Assembly (NCBI GenBank): GCA_964608025.1
Contig: CAZSLO010000004.1
Span: 1 to 44,985 of the forward strand
Source: CAZSLO01 sp964608025
Lineage (GTDB): Bacteria; Chloroflexota; Dehalococcoidia; Lucifugimonadales; CAJWER01
Direction of reading: 5' to 3'
Length of the DNA stretch: 44,985 bases
In this document: positions 8,650 through 16,779 of the stretch, one piece after another
Layout of the letters: each line of letters opens with the position of its first letter
Numbering within the stretch: position 1 is the first letter of the stretch
Notes under the pieces: model-generated
The model's input: the letters and a program-made list of their open reading frames with translations, nothing else
Database searches by the model: none
What the model was told of the DNA's origin: nothing
Made by a program: the position numbers and the translations under genes

Positions 8650-10266
8650 TCAAATTTCTGAGTAGACCACACCCATTGGTCCACGTGGATCAGATCCTCC
8701 GTCCAACTGGGACCCAGATCCGACAATCACTAATTGAGCCCTGGCTACTCTTCTAGAAAGAGATCCCGCATCTTGCACCACCTCGAATCCCTTTGACCTT
8801 AGATCTTCGCATGTGCTTGACCTAACCCGTGCTTCACACCAGATCTTTTGTCCTTCCGCATGGATTCTCGGAGCAGTAACAGCCTCCACAGCTGTCATAT
8901 CAAAATCAATGACATTGCTTACTATCTGGGTCAATGCGCTTAGTATCGCGTTGCCTCCTGGAGCACCAAATGCCATCGCCAACCTACTATTCTCAAGAGC
9001 TATGCCTGGCATCATCAAATGCAGCCGTGCCTTTCGAGGCATAATTGAGCTTGCCCTACCCGGCCTTGGATCATAGCGATTCATGCCATTGTTATGTACA
9101 AACCCTAGGCCGGGTGTAACTACACCTGAAATATTACCAAGACTATGGGTGATAGTAGCTACGTTTCCTTGGCCATCTACAACTGTGAGATGAGTAGTAT
9201 CTGTATCCTCTAAGGGAGGATTCATTCTACCAACTTCTCCATTCAGAACCCGTTCTCTTAACTCCGATGCCCGTTGATCCGAGATCATCATGTTTAAGGG
9301 ACCAGTGCCAATAATTTCGGGATCACCTAAAAAATCGATCCTATCTTGGTTAACCAATTGGAGAGTGGATGCAAGCCTCTCAAGATATTCAGTAGTACCA
9401 TGCCCAAGTTGCCTCATATCCATTCCGTTGAGAATATTGAGAGCCTCTATCAGCAACGGACCCGCACCTGGTGCGGAATTAGAAAATATCTTGTAACCTC
9501 GATAATCAGTCGAAATTGGTGTGTAACTCTTCGTTTTATACTCGGCAAAATCTTCCCGTGTTATGAAAGAGTCGTTTCTTTCCAGATCTTCAGATATATC
9601 GCTTGCCAATTCACCAGTATAAAGATCAGCAGCCCCGTTGGTAGCAAGTCGCTCAATGGTCTCTGCATAATCTGGATTACGCAAAATAGATCCAGCCTTC
9701 GGCGAGACCCCAGATTCGTGAAGATATATTGAGGCACAAGGGCCATTTGACTGGATACGATCTAAAGTACTCGGTTCATCGGATAAGAGATTTGAAACAG
9801 ATAATGCCTCTTGCAACTCTGGTGTAACCACGAATCCATCACGAGCTACACGGATCGCCGGCTGGAGTAACTCATTCCATGGCATCGTACAATACTTGCG
9901 ATAAATCTCCCCTAGGGCTGCGACTGCCCCGGGAGTACAAATAGAACTATATCCCATAGTACTCCGATGGTCAGTGAATAGGCTCGTTCCACTAACAGCT
10001 GCCTCACCAAGATAATCATTTGCCCACATGTCATCGGATGCCAGCGAACCTGCACGCATACATCCATCAATTAACACATGATCCCCCATGGCCGGAGCTA
10101 GAATATGGGCGGACATCATCCCGGATACACCACAACTGAATGGTATAACTACCATCTGAACAAAAGCAGTCGTAACAGCGGCGTCAAACGCATTTCCACC
10201 AGCCTCAAGAACCTTGGCACCCTCCTCGGCAGCACGTGGATGAACACACACCACGATTCCTCGCAT
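8650..10266 (-). CDS. ggt: Gamma-glutamyltransferase family protein, cytosolic
   Basis: A 538-residue Ntn-hydrolase precursor. EAGGNAFDAA at 21-30 is the family N-terminal signature. DTTHLTVVD at 356-364 contains the autocleavage and nucleophile threonine (Thr357 by alignment with E. coli TTHYSVVD). PGG near the end of the small subunit fits the family. The enzyme cleaves gamma-glutamyl amide bonds (glutathione or similar) or hydrolyses related acyl compounds. The protein begins directly at the conserved domain without a signal peptide, so it is predicted cytosolic, unlike periplasmic GGT. The ATG at 10266 has a textbook AGGAGGTGA just upstream. Its stop lies four bases from the stop of the convergent repeat-protein gene, leaving no room for a terminator. 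Confidence 0.9.
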   Translation of the reverse strand: MRGIVVCVHPRAAEEGAKVLEAGGNAFDAAVTTAFVQMVVIPFSCGVSGMMSAHILAPAMGDHVLIDGCMRAGSLASDDMWANDYLGEAAVSGTSLFTDHRSTMGYSSICTPGAVAALGEIYRKYCTMPWNELLQPAIRVARDGFVVTPELQEALSVSNLLSDEPSTLDRIQSNGPCASIYLHESGVSPKAGSILRNPDYAETIERLATNGAADLYTGELASDISEDLERNDSFITREDFAEYKTKSYTPISTDYRGYKIFSNSAPGAGPLLIEALNILNGMDMRQLGHGTTEYLERLASTLQLVNQDRIDFLGDPEIIGTGPLNMMISDQRASELRERVLNGEVGRMNPPLEDTDTTHLTVVDGQGNVATITHSLGNISGVVTPGLGFVHNNGMNRYDPRPGRASSIMPRKARLHLMMPGIALENSRLAMAFGAPGGNAILSALTQIVSNVIDFDMTAVEAVTAPRIHAEGQKIWCEARVRSSTCEDLRSKGFEVVQDAGSLSRRVARAQLVIVGSGSQLDGGSDPRGPMGVVYSEI

Positions 10267-10279
10267 CTTTCACCTCCTA

Positions 10280-10308
10280 TTGCACAAACCGGGGCATCCC
10301 CATATTAT
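10280..10308 (+). promoter_or_regulatory. Candidate sigma70-type promoter for MFS gene
   Basis: TTGCAC (10280-10285) and TATTAT (10303-10308) are separated by 17 bases, about 70 bases before the TTG start at 10377. The -35 box is weak (three of six to consensus); the -10 box matches five of six. Confidence 0.3.
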
Positions 10309-10376
10309 GCGATCAGCAACGATGAAATCTATGTCATGATGTTAAAACCTATTGAATATCTCAAAACAACCACCAG

Positions 10377-11684
10377 TTGAAAAAGGATGATTGCTTAGAA
10401 GCATCTACTGGTCGCTCTACCGGGGTCACCTCTAGCCCCATTCAAAACAAATTCCAGTCCTTGGCAAGTACGACATTTGCCTCATTAAGGTACAGGGACT
10501 TCATATACTTGTGGCTAGGCCAGATCACACACACCTCGGCTCTGTGGATCGACATGGTCGCTAGGCCTCTTCTTGTTCTAGCAGTAACTGGATCAGCGGT
10601 TCACCTAGGACTCGTCATTGCCACCCGCAGCATCTCATCTGTAGCATTTGGACTGGTAGCCGGGGTAGTAGCCGATCGCTTTGATAGAAAAAGCGTACTC
10701 CTGGGTACCAAGTCAATCGTATTTGGCTTAAGCGGACTCTTTGCAATGCTAGTTGTCCTAGACATTATCCAGCTTTGGCATATCTACCTACTAACATTCT
10801 TGAGAGGAGCAACTCAAGCCTTCGATCAGCCAGCCCGACGTGCCATGATTCCATCGATTGTGCCTCCCGAATTAGTAACCAACGCTATGGCCCTCAGCTC
10901 TGGCAGCATGCAAGCAACGCGAATACTGGGAGCTGGTGGTGCAGGAGCTATAATCGCCGTTGGAGGGCTAGGCGCAGCCTTCGTAGCAATAGTAATTGTA
11001 TATGCCGTGGCCGTATACCTAACATGGCAACTCAAGACCCCGACTCACTCACACAAGGCATATTCGGGCGTGCGCAGCCTAGGATATGACCTTGTAGAAG
11101 GCCTGCAATTCGCGTGGTCAAGTAAAACTATACGTGGCATCGTACTAATCGCCGCTGGGTATTTCACTTTTGCAGTCGTATTTATTTACGTATTCGGTCC
11201 TTTAATCGCCAAGCAAGTAATGGGAATAGGAGACTCCGGATTCGGGTATATGATGAGTGCAATGGGGATAGGCGGCATCCTGGGAACGTTCGTTTTAGCA
11301 GCGATCAATCCCGTCAGAGGGAGAGGGTATCTTCTCATAGGGGCCTTGGTAGCTATAGGAGTTATGCTTGTTGGAGTGACTGCCGCCACTTATGTAGATT
11401 CTGTGGTTCTAGTATTTTTTATGATAGGCCTGCTCGGCCTGAGTCAATCATGGCTTGCCCCATTGGTTAATTCGGCCCTATTGCAAGAAGCCCCAGAAGA
11501 CATGCGAGGCAGGATGCTAGGATTGTTGAGCCTAGACAGGGCAATGGCCACCGCTGGCGGAGCGATAGCTGGATTTCTCGCGGCAGCTATAGGCCCCCAG
11601 ATGGCCCAACTTATATTCGGGGCGGCTTGTATAATTACCGGAGCCGCAATGCTATCGTACGGTCCAATGAGACGAATCGAGTAG
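10377..11684 (+). CDS. MFS transporter (MFS_3 / EntS-like, 12 helices)
   Basis: A protein of 435 residues with about twelve membrane helices and the MFS motif A variant GVVADRFDRKSVLL between helices 2 and 3 (about 95-108). The FxxLWLGQ-type opening (YRDFIYLWLGQ, about 39-49) and the RGATQAFDQPARRAMIP segment are typical of the MFS_3 group (enterobactin exporter EntS and relatives). It is expected to export a small molecule across the inner membrane. The start is a TTG at 10377 without a good SD; a TTG at 10461 closer to the conserved region is the main alternative. It converges on the hydroxyacyl-CoA dehydrogenase gene, with a 31-base gap and no hairpin. Confidence 0.86.
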   Translation: MKKDDCLEASTGRSTGVTSSPIQNKFQSLASTTFASLRYRDFIYLWLGQITHTSALWIDMVARPLLVLAVTGSAVHLGLVIATRSISSVAFGLVAGVVADRFDRKSVLLGTKSIVFGLSGLFAMLVVLDIIQLWHIYLLTFLRGATQAFDQPARRAMIPSIVPPELVTNAMALSSGSMQATRILGAGGAGAIIAVGGLGAAFVAIVIVYAVAVYLTWQLKTPTHSHKAYSGVRSLGYDLVEGLQFAWSSKTIRGIVLIAAGYFTFAVVFIYVFGPLIAKQVMGIGDSGFGYMMSAMGIGGILGTFVLAAINPVRGRGYLLIGALVAIGVMLVGVTAATYVDSVVLVFFMIGLLGLSQSWLAPLVNSALLQEAPEDMRGRMLGLLSLDRAMATAGGAIAGFLAAAIGPQMAQLIFGAACIITGAAMLSYGPMRRIE

Positions 11685-11715
11685 CTACTAATTACTAGGT
11701 TTCTTATTAAGGGAT

Positions 11716-13065
11716 CTACTCTGGAATTGTCGCTACATCTACCGGAACATAGTTGCCTGATAGGGCAGCCTGCAATTTTCCATTAGAGCCATCCTTATAG
11801 AATGATCCACCCTTTTCGCCAATATCAGCAACCCACTCCGGCACGTTCAAGCCATCCAAATTTAATCTTGGTAGAGATTGATTCACGCCTATAGCATCCC
11901 ATGTTTCAAACGGACCTAACTCCCATGCGTAACCCCAGCGCATCGCCCTATCTATAGATACGATGTTATCAGCTATCAATCCAAGTTTTTCGGACGAATA
12001 AACCATCATTTGAGAGAGAATTCTCCAAACAAAATCACCAACCACGCCCTCCAAGGAAGATAGCAACTCGATCTTTTTATATGGGTCAGATATCTTCGTG
12101 GAATTTGTAGGGATAGAGAATTCCGACCCAAGTCTAGGTTTATATTCAAGTGTCTCCAAATCAAGAGTAAGTATCTCTCTTCCCTGGTCAGTTTTTATTC
12201 GCCTATAGAAGCCTTGACCAGCTTTCTGGCCAGTCCATCCTCTCTTAACAAGCTCTCGCATATAATCTGGAACTTCCAGAATTTGAGCTTCTTTTTCACT
12301 GGTTGATACTTTTCGCGAGTTATCAGCAACCGCTACGAAGACGTCAATACCAACAACATCTAGCGTACGGAAGGTGGCACTGACCGGCCGGCCCATTATA
12401 GGCCCAGTGATACTGTCTACTTGATCCGGACCAAGACCAAATTCTTCCGCGGCATGTATTATCGCCATGAGGGCAAAAGCCCCAATGGTGTTCGCGATGA
12501 AATTAGACACGTCGTGGGCTGGTACAACACCCCTGGCTAATTTACTAGCAGCGACTTGGGAAACGATTTTTGCTACGCGATGGTCCGTATCAACAGTCGA
12601 AATAAGTTCCAGCAGGGGGAGGTATCGTGGCGGATTGCAAAAATGAGCTCCAAGAAAACGTGATCTCAATTCAAGTGGCAACACACTAGCGATTAACGAT
12701 ACCGGTATCCCGGATGTATTGGTACTAATAATCGCGTCAGGACGTACGTGTTGAGCTGCTCTTTTCCAAATCGATTGTTTGATCGATAAGTCTTCAGATA
12801 CAGCCTCTATGACCCAATCCGCATTCGCTAATCGACCGAGATCGTCTTCAAAATTGGCAGGCGTTATCAGTCTCAAGGAATTGCTATCTGATACGGGTGC
12901 AGGTTTCAGTACCCGGAGACGGTCAATGGCTGTTTGTGCCAATTCATTAGGGTTTTCGTCTATTTTCAAATCGAACAAATCGCAACGTATCCCGCGGTCA
13001 GCCATAAGGCCAGCGATCTGAGACCCCATGGTTCCCGCACCTAGCACAGCTACACGAGAAATCAA
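11716..13065 (-). CDS. 3-hydroxyacyl-CoA dehydrogenase (FadN-like, without hydratase domain)
   Basis: A 449-residue protein. The NAD-binding domain opens with VAVLGAGTMGSQIA (glycine motif 9-14), the catalytic histidine is H141 in GAHFCNPPRY, and E87 and N144 fit the active site. Two C-terminal helical domains follow (about 185-300 and 330-430). It oxidises L-3-hydroxyacyl-CoA to 3-ketoacyl-CoA in fatty-acid or related beta-oxidation. The GAHFCNPPRYLPLLELI wording matches Bacillus FadN (YusL) more than FadB. FadN carries a C-terminal enoyl-CoA hydratase half of about 330 residues; here the protein stops at the domain boundary. The start is TTG at 13065, with AGGAGG 12 bases upstream, a long spacing. 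No thiolase or acyl-CoA dehydrogenase is adjacent. Confidence 0.88.
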   Translation of the reverse strand: MISRVAVLGAGTMGSQIAGLMADRGIRCDLFDLKIDENPNELAQTAIDRLRVLKPAPVSDSNSLRLITPANFEDDLGRLANADWVIEAVSEDLSIKQSIWKRAAQHVRPDAIISTNTSGIPVSLIASVLPLELRSRFLGAHFCNPPRYLPLLELISTVDTDHRVAKIVSQVAASKLARGVVPAHDVSNFIANTIGAFALMAIIHAAEEFGLGPDQVDSITGPIMGRPVSATFRTLDVVGIDVFVAVADNSRKVSTSEKEAQILEVPDYMRELVKRGWTGQKAGQGFYRRIKTDQGREILTLDLETLEYKPRLGSEFSIPTNSTKISDPYKKIELLSSLEGVVGDFVWRILSQMMVYSSEKLGLIADNIVSIDRAMRWGYAWELGPFETWDAIGVNQSLPRLNLDGLNVPEWVADIGEKGGSFYKDGSNGKLQAALSGNYVPVDVATIPE

Positions 13066-13509
13066 TGTAAGCGTCTGCCTCCTAATATAGGTTCGTCATC
13101 TTCAAGTTGAACTGTACCCGCCAATTAGCGGTCCTACCTCACGTGGAAGAAACACTGTTCTTGTTTCAAACCCGGCTATCTTCAATGGTCAAAACCTATA
13201 TCTGTAACAATTCCTAGTAGAATAGGCTACCACACGGCGAATTACAGTAGCGGTAGAGCATTAAACATGACCAAAAACAACAGGATTTACCAATACCATC
13301 CTGATCTCAGATACGATAGGATTCTCATTGTGTGGTTTAGTATCACAAGATAGAAGAGAGCAGGTTGGACCCAAGAAACTAATTGCCTTGTAATGCCAAG
13401 ATGAATAAGACCGCAGCTAACGGCACGATAATCATCCACAATATGCGACGGGGTGAGAATTTCATCCTAAAACCAAACTAGGCATGGCTGCAGATTTTAA
13501 CACAGCGAC
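13066..13509. other. 444-base divergent intergenic region
   Basis: It separates the minus-strand hydroxyacyl-CoA dehydrogenase from the plus-strand HAD gene. The only coding candidate is a 28-residue single-helix ORF (13379-13465, minus). I saw no strong promoter pair, hairpin or RNA motif. Its length for a simple divergent promoter is generous. Confidence 0.5.
13379..13465 (-). CDS. Possible 28-residue single-helix membrane peptide
   Basis: The ORF encodes a basic N-terminus (MKFSPRR) followed by a continuous hydrophobic stretch of about 18 residues and a short polar end. The charge pattern fits an inner-membrane microprotein. Against it, the upstream AGG touches the ATG, so there is no proper SD, and an ORF this short can occur by chance. 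It is reported because nothing else explains this part of a long gap. Confidence 0.22.
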   Translation of the reverse strand: MKFSPRRILWMIIVPLAAVLFILALQGN

Positions 13510-14319
13510 ATGACATACAAGCTAATCGCACTGGATATAGACGGGACAATCCGTAGCCCGGAATACGAGATCTCAACTAGAACTCGAACTGCCATTAACC
13601 GCGTAATAGAAGCAGGTGCTGTGGTTACTGTAGCAACTGGGAGGATGTTCGAGTCCGCACGGATGTCGACCAAAACATTGGACCTCAAGTCCCCTATTGT
13701 GTCATTCCAAGGAGCACATGTGGCAAATCCTGTTACTGGCGAACTACTTTGGCACATGCCTCTAACAGGTCAACAAACAATTGACGCGTTAGACGCCCTA
13801 AATGGCTGGAGTGGTGACTTAGCTGCGTACTTAAATGACGACGTTTTCGTGACGAAACTAACGCCATGGGCAAAGGGATATAGCGAACGCAATCACAGGG
13901 ATATTCAGCTAGTTGAAAATCTGAGAACCTTGGCCTCACGCCGCCCCACCAGGCTCTTAGCAGTAGGAGACCCAGATGAAATCTTCAGGTTGGAGAACCA
14001 ACTCAACAAACAATTTGATTCGACGCTTCATGTAACAAGATCGCTCCCCACTTTCTGCGAAATATTACATCCAGACGGCGGGAAGCATAAAGCGCTTCAA
14101 TGGCTGTGCAAATACCTTGGAATAGATCCACAACACACTATAGCATTTGGCAATGGGTATAACGATGTCCATATGCTTGAGTGGGCTGCAACAGGAGTTG
14201 CAGTCGGGAATTCTGTACCTGAAGTACTCGACATTGCAGACCGGATAGCCCCTCCCCTAGAACAAGACGGTACAGCCCAGATACTTGAAGACTTACTTGA
14301 AAACGGGAAGATAGGCTAA
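13510..14319 (+). CDS. Cof-type HAD-superfamily (IIB) phosphatase
   Basis: A 269-residue protein. HAD motif I is IALDIDGT with nucleophile D9 and acid/base D11. The cap domain is in the middle, type IIB. HPDGGKHKALQWL carries the motif III lysine. FGNGYNDVHML near residues 216-226 is motif IV. Members dephosphorylate sugar phosphates, FMN or pyridoxal phosphate in the cytosol. Motif IV normally reads GDGxND; here the first aspartate is asparagine, which may alter Mg binding although the second Asp is kept. The ATG at 13510 lacks an SD. The gene is followed 48 bases later by a ribokinase remnant and a LarA-like gene on the same strand, suggesting a former sugar-processing operon. Confidence 0.87.
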   Translation: MTYKLIALDIDGTIRSPEYEISTRTRTAINRVIEAGAVVTVATGRMFESARMSTKTLDLKSPIVSFQGAHVANPVTGELLWHMPLTGQQTIDALDALNGWSGDLAAYLNDDVFVTKLTPWAKGYSERNHRDIQLVENLRTLASRRPTRLLAVGDPDEIFRLENQLNKQFDSTLHVTRSLPTFCEILHPDGGKHKALQWLCKYLGIDPQHTIAFGNGYNDVHMLEWAATGVAVGNSVPEVLDIADRIAPPLEQDGTAQILEDLLENGKIG

Positions 14320-14340
14320 AGAGTTCTGTGAAATTGTCTC

Positions 14341-14676
14341 ACTATAATCGTTCTGGGCGGTATTAATATGAACATGATTGGAATCACCACTCGACTCCAT
14401 ATTCTTGGTAAGACTGCCAATGGCGACCACTTATATACGACTTCAGGTGGCAAGGGAACAAATCATGCATTCGCGGTATCGATTAGTGAAGGTAAATCAG
14501 TTAATGAGTCAGTATCACATGGTATTGACTCAGGAGCTCTAGTAGTCACCAGGCCAGGTGCTCAAGAATCTATGTCCTTTCGCAAAGAGGCAGAAAACCT
14601 GATGTCATCATCTAAAAGATCCCATCACGACCTTAATTACGATCCCCAAACACTAACCCCTCAACGAGACGCATGA
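14341..14676 (+). pseudogene. Ribokinase (PfkB family) fossil with large internal deletion
   Basis: The open frame encodes both ends of a ribokinase but no middle. Before the first ATG (14368) the same frame already reads IIVLGGINMNM, matching the family opening (VVVGSINMD). GDHLYTTSGGKGTNHA follows, matching the GGKGANQA substrate motif. It then runs directly into AFAVSISEGKS and VVTRPGAQESM, which are the C-terminal helix after GDTFNGA and the TRPGAQ tail. About 200 residues, including the catalytic GAGD aspartate and ATP site, are missing, so kinase activity is not possible. The junction lies at a point where the N-terminal GTNHA and C-terminal FNGAF motifs resemble each other. The frame stays open after the deletion; if translated from ATG 14368 it gives 102 residues. 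Its TGA overlaps the ATG of the next gene (ATGA), so it may still be translated for coupling. Confidence 0.75.
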
Positions 14677-16121
14677 TGAAAAATTCAAGGATCGAGCGCT
14701 TGGCTTATGGTGACCGACGTATTTCTGTTGAAGTTCCAGAACATACAAGGACTATTGTAGCCAAACCTCCTTTGCCAGCCGTTACCAGCATCCGGGAGTC
14801 AGTAAAATACGCCATAGAAAATCCAATCGCTCATGAGCCTTTAACAAGCCTCGCCGGCCCGAAATCAAGGGTGACAATTGCCTTCGATGATGCTTCTGGA
14901 TCTTACTTCCAGACACGGCGGACTGATTTCCGCCAGGTTGCTATAGAACTTATCGTGGAAGAGTTAACCGCGGCTGGTGTAGATATACGCAATATTAAAC
15001 TATTGTGTGCCCAAGGCCTTCATAGAAAATTGTCTCGCACTGAGATGGAATCGTTTCTGGGTCGAAAATTAGTACTTTCATTCGGCTATAACAATCTCTA
15101 CTGCCATGACGCAGAGGACAAGGACCAAATAACACACCTAGGCTATACCGATCGGGGTTTCGACGTCGAGGTGAACCGGGCAATCATAGATTCAGACTTG
15201 TTCATTTACCTCAATACAATGTGGGCACCTTTTAACGGTGGATGGAAATCTACAGCCGTTGGCCTAGGCACTTTCCGAAGCATACGACACCACCACCGGC
15301 CTTGGCCCGTCTCAAAAGGCCACTCTGTTGATGATCCAAAAAGCTCTGCTTTCAAGAAACTAGTATGGGAACAAGGAAGTCTTATAGAGAACGCCTTAGC
15401 TGAAAAAGGACGTCGCATATTCCAGATCGAGACAGTGTATGACAATGGAGATCCTTGTAAGGACTTGATCTCGGTTTTTGCAGGTCATCCAACAGAAGTG
15501 CACCCCCATACGCTTGAAGTAATGGAAAAGCAGCTCGTGGTTGATTTAGAAGGTCAGTCAGATATTCTGATAGCAGGTATCCCCGGAGCAGAGTGCTACT
15601 CCAAGTTCTCAACCATGAACCCTATCTTGATAGCAAATTCTGCCATGGCAAACACAGTGATGCAATTTCAAGGTATGCCAGTTGTGCGAGAGGGAGGCAT
15701 AGCAATTCTAACCCATCCCTTCGAACCAGCATTCGACCAGAGGCGTTTCACACCATATATAGAGTTCTACAACAGGCTTCTACGTGACGAAATAGACCCC
15801 TACTGGCTATGGGAAAATTATGTCGAGGACTTTGCGCACCGCAAAGATTACATCCATGGTTACCGGTACGGTTATGCATACCATGGCTCACATCCATTCT
15901 TCATGTGGAATAGTACTGGTACACCAAGACGATATCTAAGCCGAATCTTTTTCGCAGGTGCAAGAGATTTCGACGCCGTCAGGAGATGTGGATTCGAACC
16001 ATTCGCGACTGTCGAAGAAGCTCTAAAGGTCGCCGAAGCAGACCTGGGGAACAATGCCAGTATCACCCTTCTCAACCGACCACCCCAGTTTATTCCAAGA
16101 GTCAGCCAGCCACAGGCATAA
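14673..16121 (+). CDS. LarA-like nickel-pincer racemase/epimerase homologue (DUF2088)
   Basis: A 482-residue protein of the lactate racemase family, which uses the nickel-pincer nucleotide cofactor to racemise or epimerise 2-hydroxy acids. Visible counterparts of LarA residues are the FDD at 71-73, AQGLHRKLSRTE at 113-124 (catalytic H117), H145 in YCHDAED, NGGWKST at 188-194 (pincer-bound lysine K192) and the HHH at 206-208 (nickel ligand region). Family length is usually 420-430, so this is a longer branch whose substrate is probably not lactate. No larB, larC or larE is in the window, so cofactor genes must be elsewhere if it is active. It starts at ATG 14673, overlapping the stop of the ribokinase fossil; a second ATG is at 14676. 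Confidence 0.82.
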   Translation: MMKNSRIERLAYGDRRISVEVPEHTRTIVAKPPLPAVTSIRESVKYAIENPIAHEPLTSLAGPKSRVTIAFDDASGSYFQTRRTDFRQVAIELIVEELTAAGVDIRNIKLLCAQGLHRKLSRTEMESFLGRKLVLSFGYNNLYCHDAEDKDQITHLGYTDRGFDVEVNRAIIDSDLFIYLNTMWAPFNGGWKSTAVGLGTFRSIRHHHRPWPVSKGHSVDDPKSSAFKKLVWEQGSLIENALAEKGRRIFQIETVYDNGDPCKDLISVFAGHPTEVHPHTLEVMEKQLVVDLEGQSDILIAGIPGAECYSKFSTMNPILIANSAMANTVMQFQGMPVVREGGIAILTHPFEPAFDQRRFTPYIEFYNRLLRDEIDPYWLWENYVEDFAHRKDYIHGYRYGYAYHGSHPFFMWNSTGTPRRYLSRIFFAGARDFDAVRRCGFEPFATVEEALKVAEADLGNNASITLLNRPPQFIPRVSQPQA

Positions 16122-16277
16122 TGGCCAATGATCCAAGATGCCTAGGATCTCTTTCAACAAATATTCGTACGCGAAAACTCAACGGCAATACAGCAAATGA
16201 AGGTCTCAATTATCCGGACCTATCTTACGTAGACTGATATCATGGCAAATATGTGATGGATCGGGGAGAAGGTACCA

Positions 16278-16769
16278 TTGATAATATCAGTGATTGGCGC
16301 TAACGAACCTTCCACAAAAATAGCGCAGCTGGCAGAACAAGTCGGGTCTGAACTTGGAAAGCGTGAAGTGGTCCTCGTTTGTGGAGGCCTTGGTGGTGTA
16401 ATGGAAGCAGCATGCCGGGGAGCGAAGATGGCAGGTGGCACTACTATCGGGATACTCCCAGGGAGCGATCCAAATACAGCCAATCCCTGGGTAGACATTC
16501 CAATATGTACCGGCATATCTTATGCTCGAAACATCATAGTAGTCAAAACTGGTAGGGCTGTAATCGCTGTCGGAGGTGCATATGGAACATTATCTGAAAT
16601 TGCACACGCCTTAGCGGATAACTTACCAGTCGTTGCCCTTGATACTTGGAAATTCGTCCGTGATGGACTGGAAGACAGTTCAATGATTAAAGCATCAACC
16701 GCTGTTGAGGCCGTGGAGTTAGCAGTCGAGGCCGCAACAGCACGAAACCATAACTCCACGGTTAAATAG
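16278..16769 (+). CDS. LOG-like nucleotide-binding protein (TIGR00725-type)
   Basis: A 163-residue Rossmann-like protein. VCGGLGGVMEAACRGA at about 35-50 is the nucleotide-binding loop, GGTTIGILPG follows, and GGAYGTLSE at about 101-109 is the PGGxGTxxE-type catalytic motif of LOG (lysine decarboxylase-like) proteins. Proteins with that motif cleave nucleoside 5'-monophosphates to base and ribose 5-phosphate; this short branch is functionally uncharacterised. The start is TTG at 16278 with GGGGAGAAGG upstream (16262-16271). The enolase gene begins 10 bases after the stop, so the two are co-transcribed and probably coupled. The 156 bases upstream hold nothing recognised. Confidence 0.83.
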   Translation: MIISVIGANEPSTKIAQLAEQVGSELGKREVVLVCGGLGGVMEAACRGAKMAGGTTIGILPGSDPNTANPWVDIPICTGISYARNIIVVKTGRAVIAVGGAYGTLSEIAHALADNLPVVALDTWKFVRDGLEDSSMIKASTAVEAVELAVEAATARNHNSTVK

Positions 16770-16779
16770 TAATAAGCCA

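Noticed and set aside
15980..16000. A tRNA T-arm-like string (GGATTCGAACC) on the plus strand
   Set aside because: It lies inside the LarA-like coding frame, and no acceptor or anticodon arms surround it.
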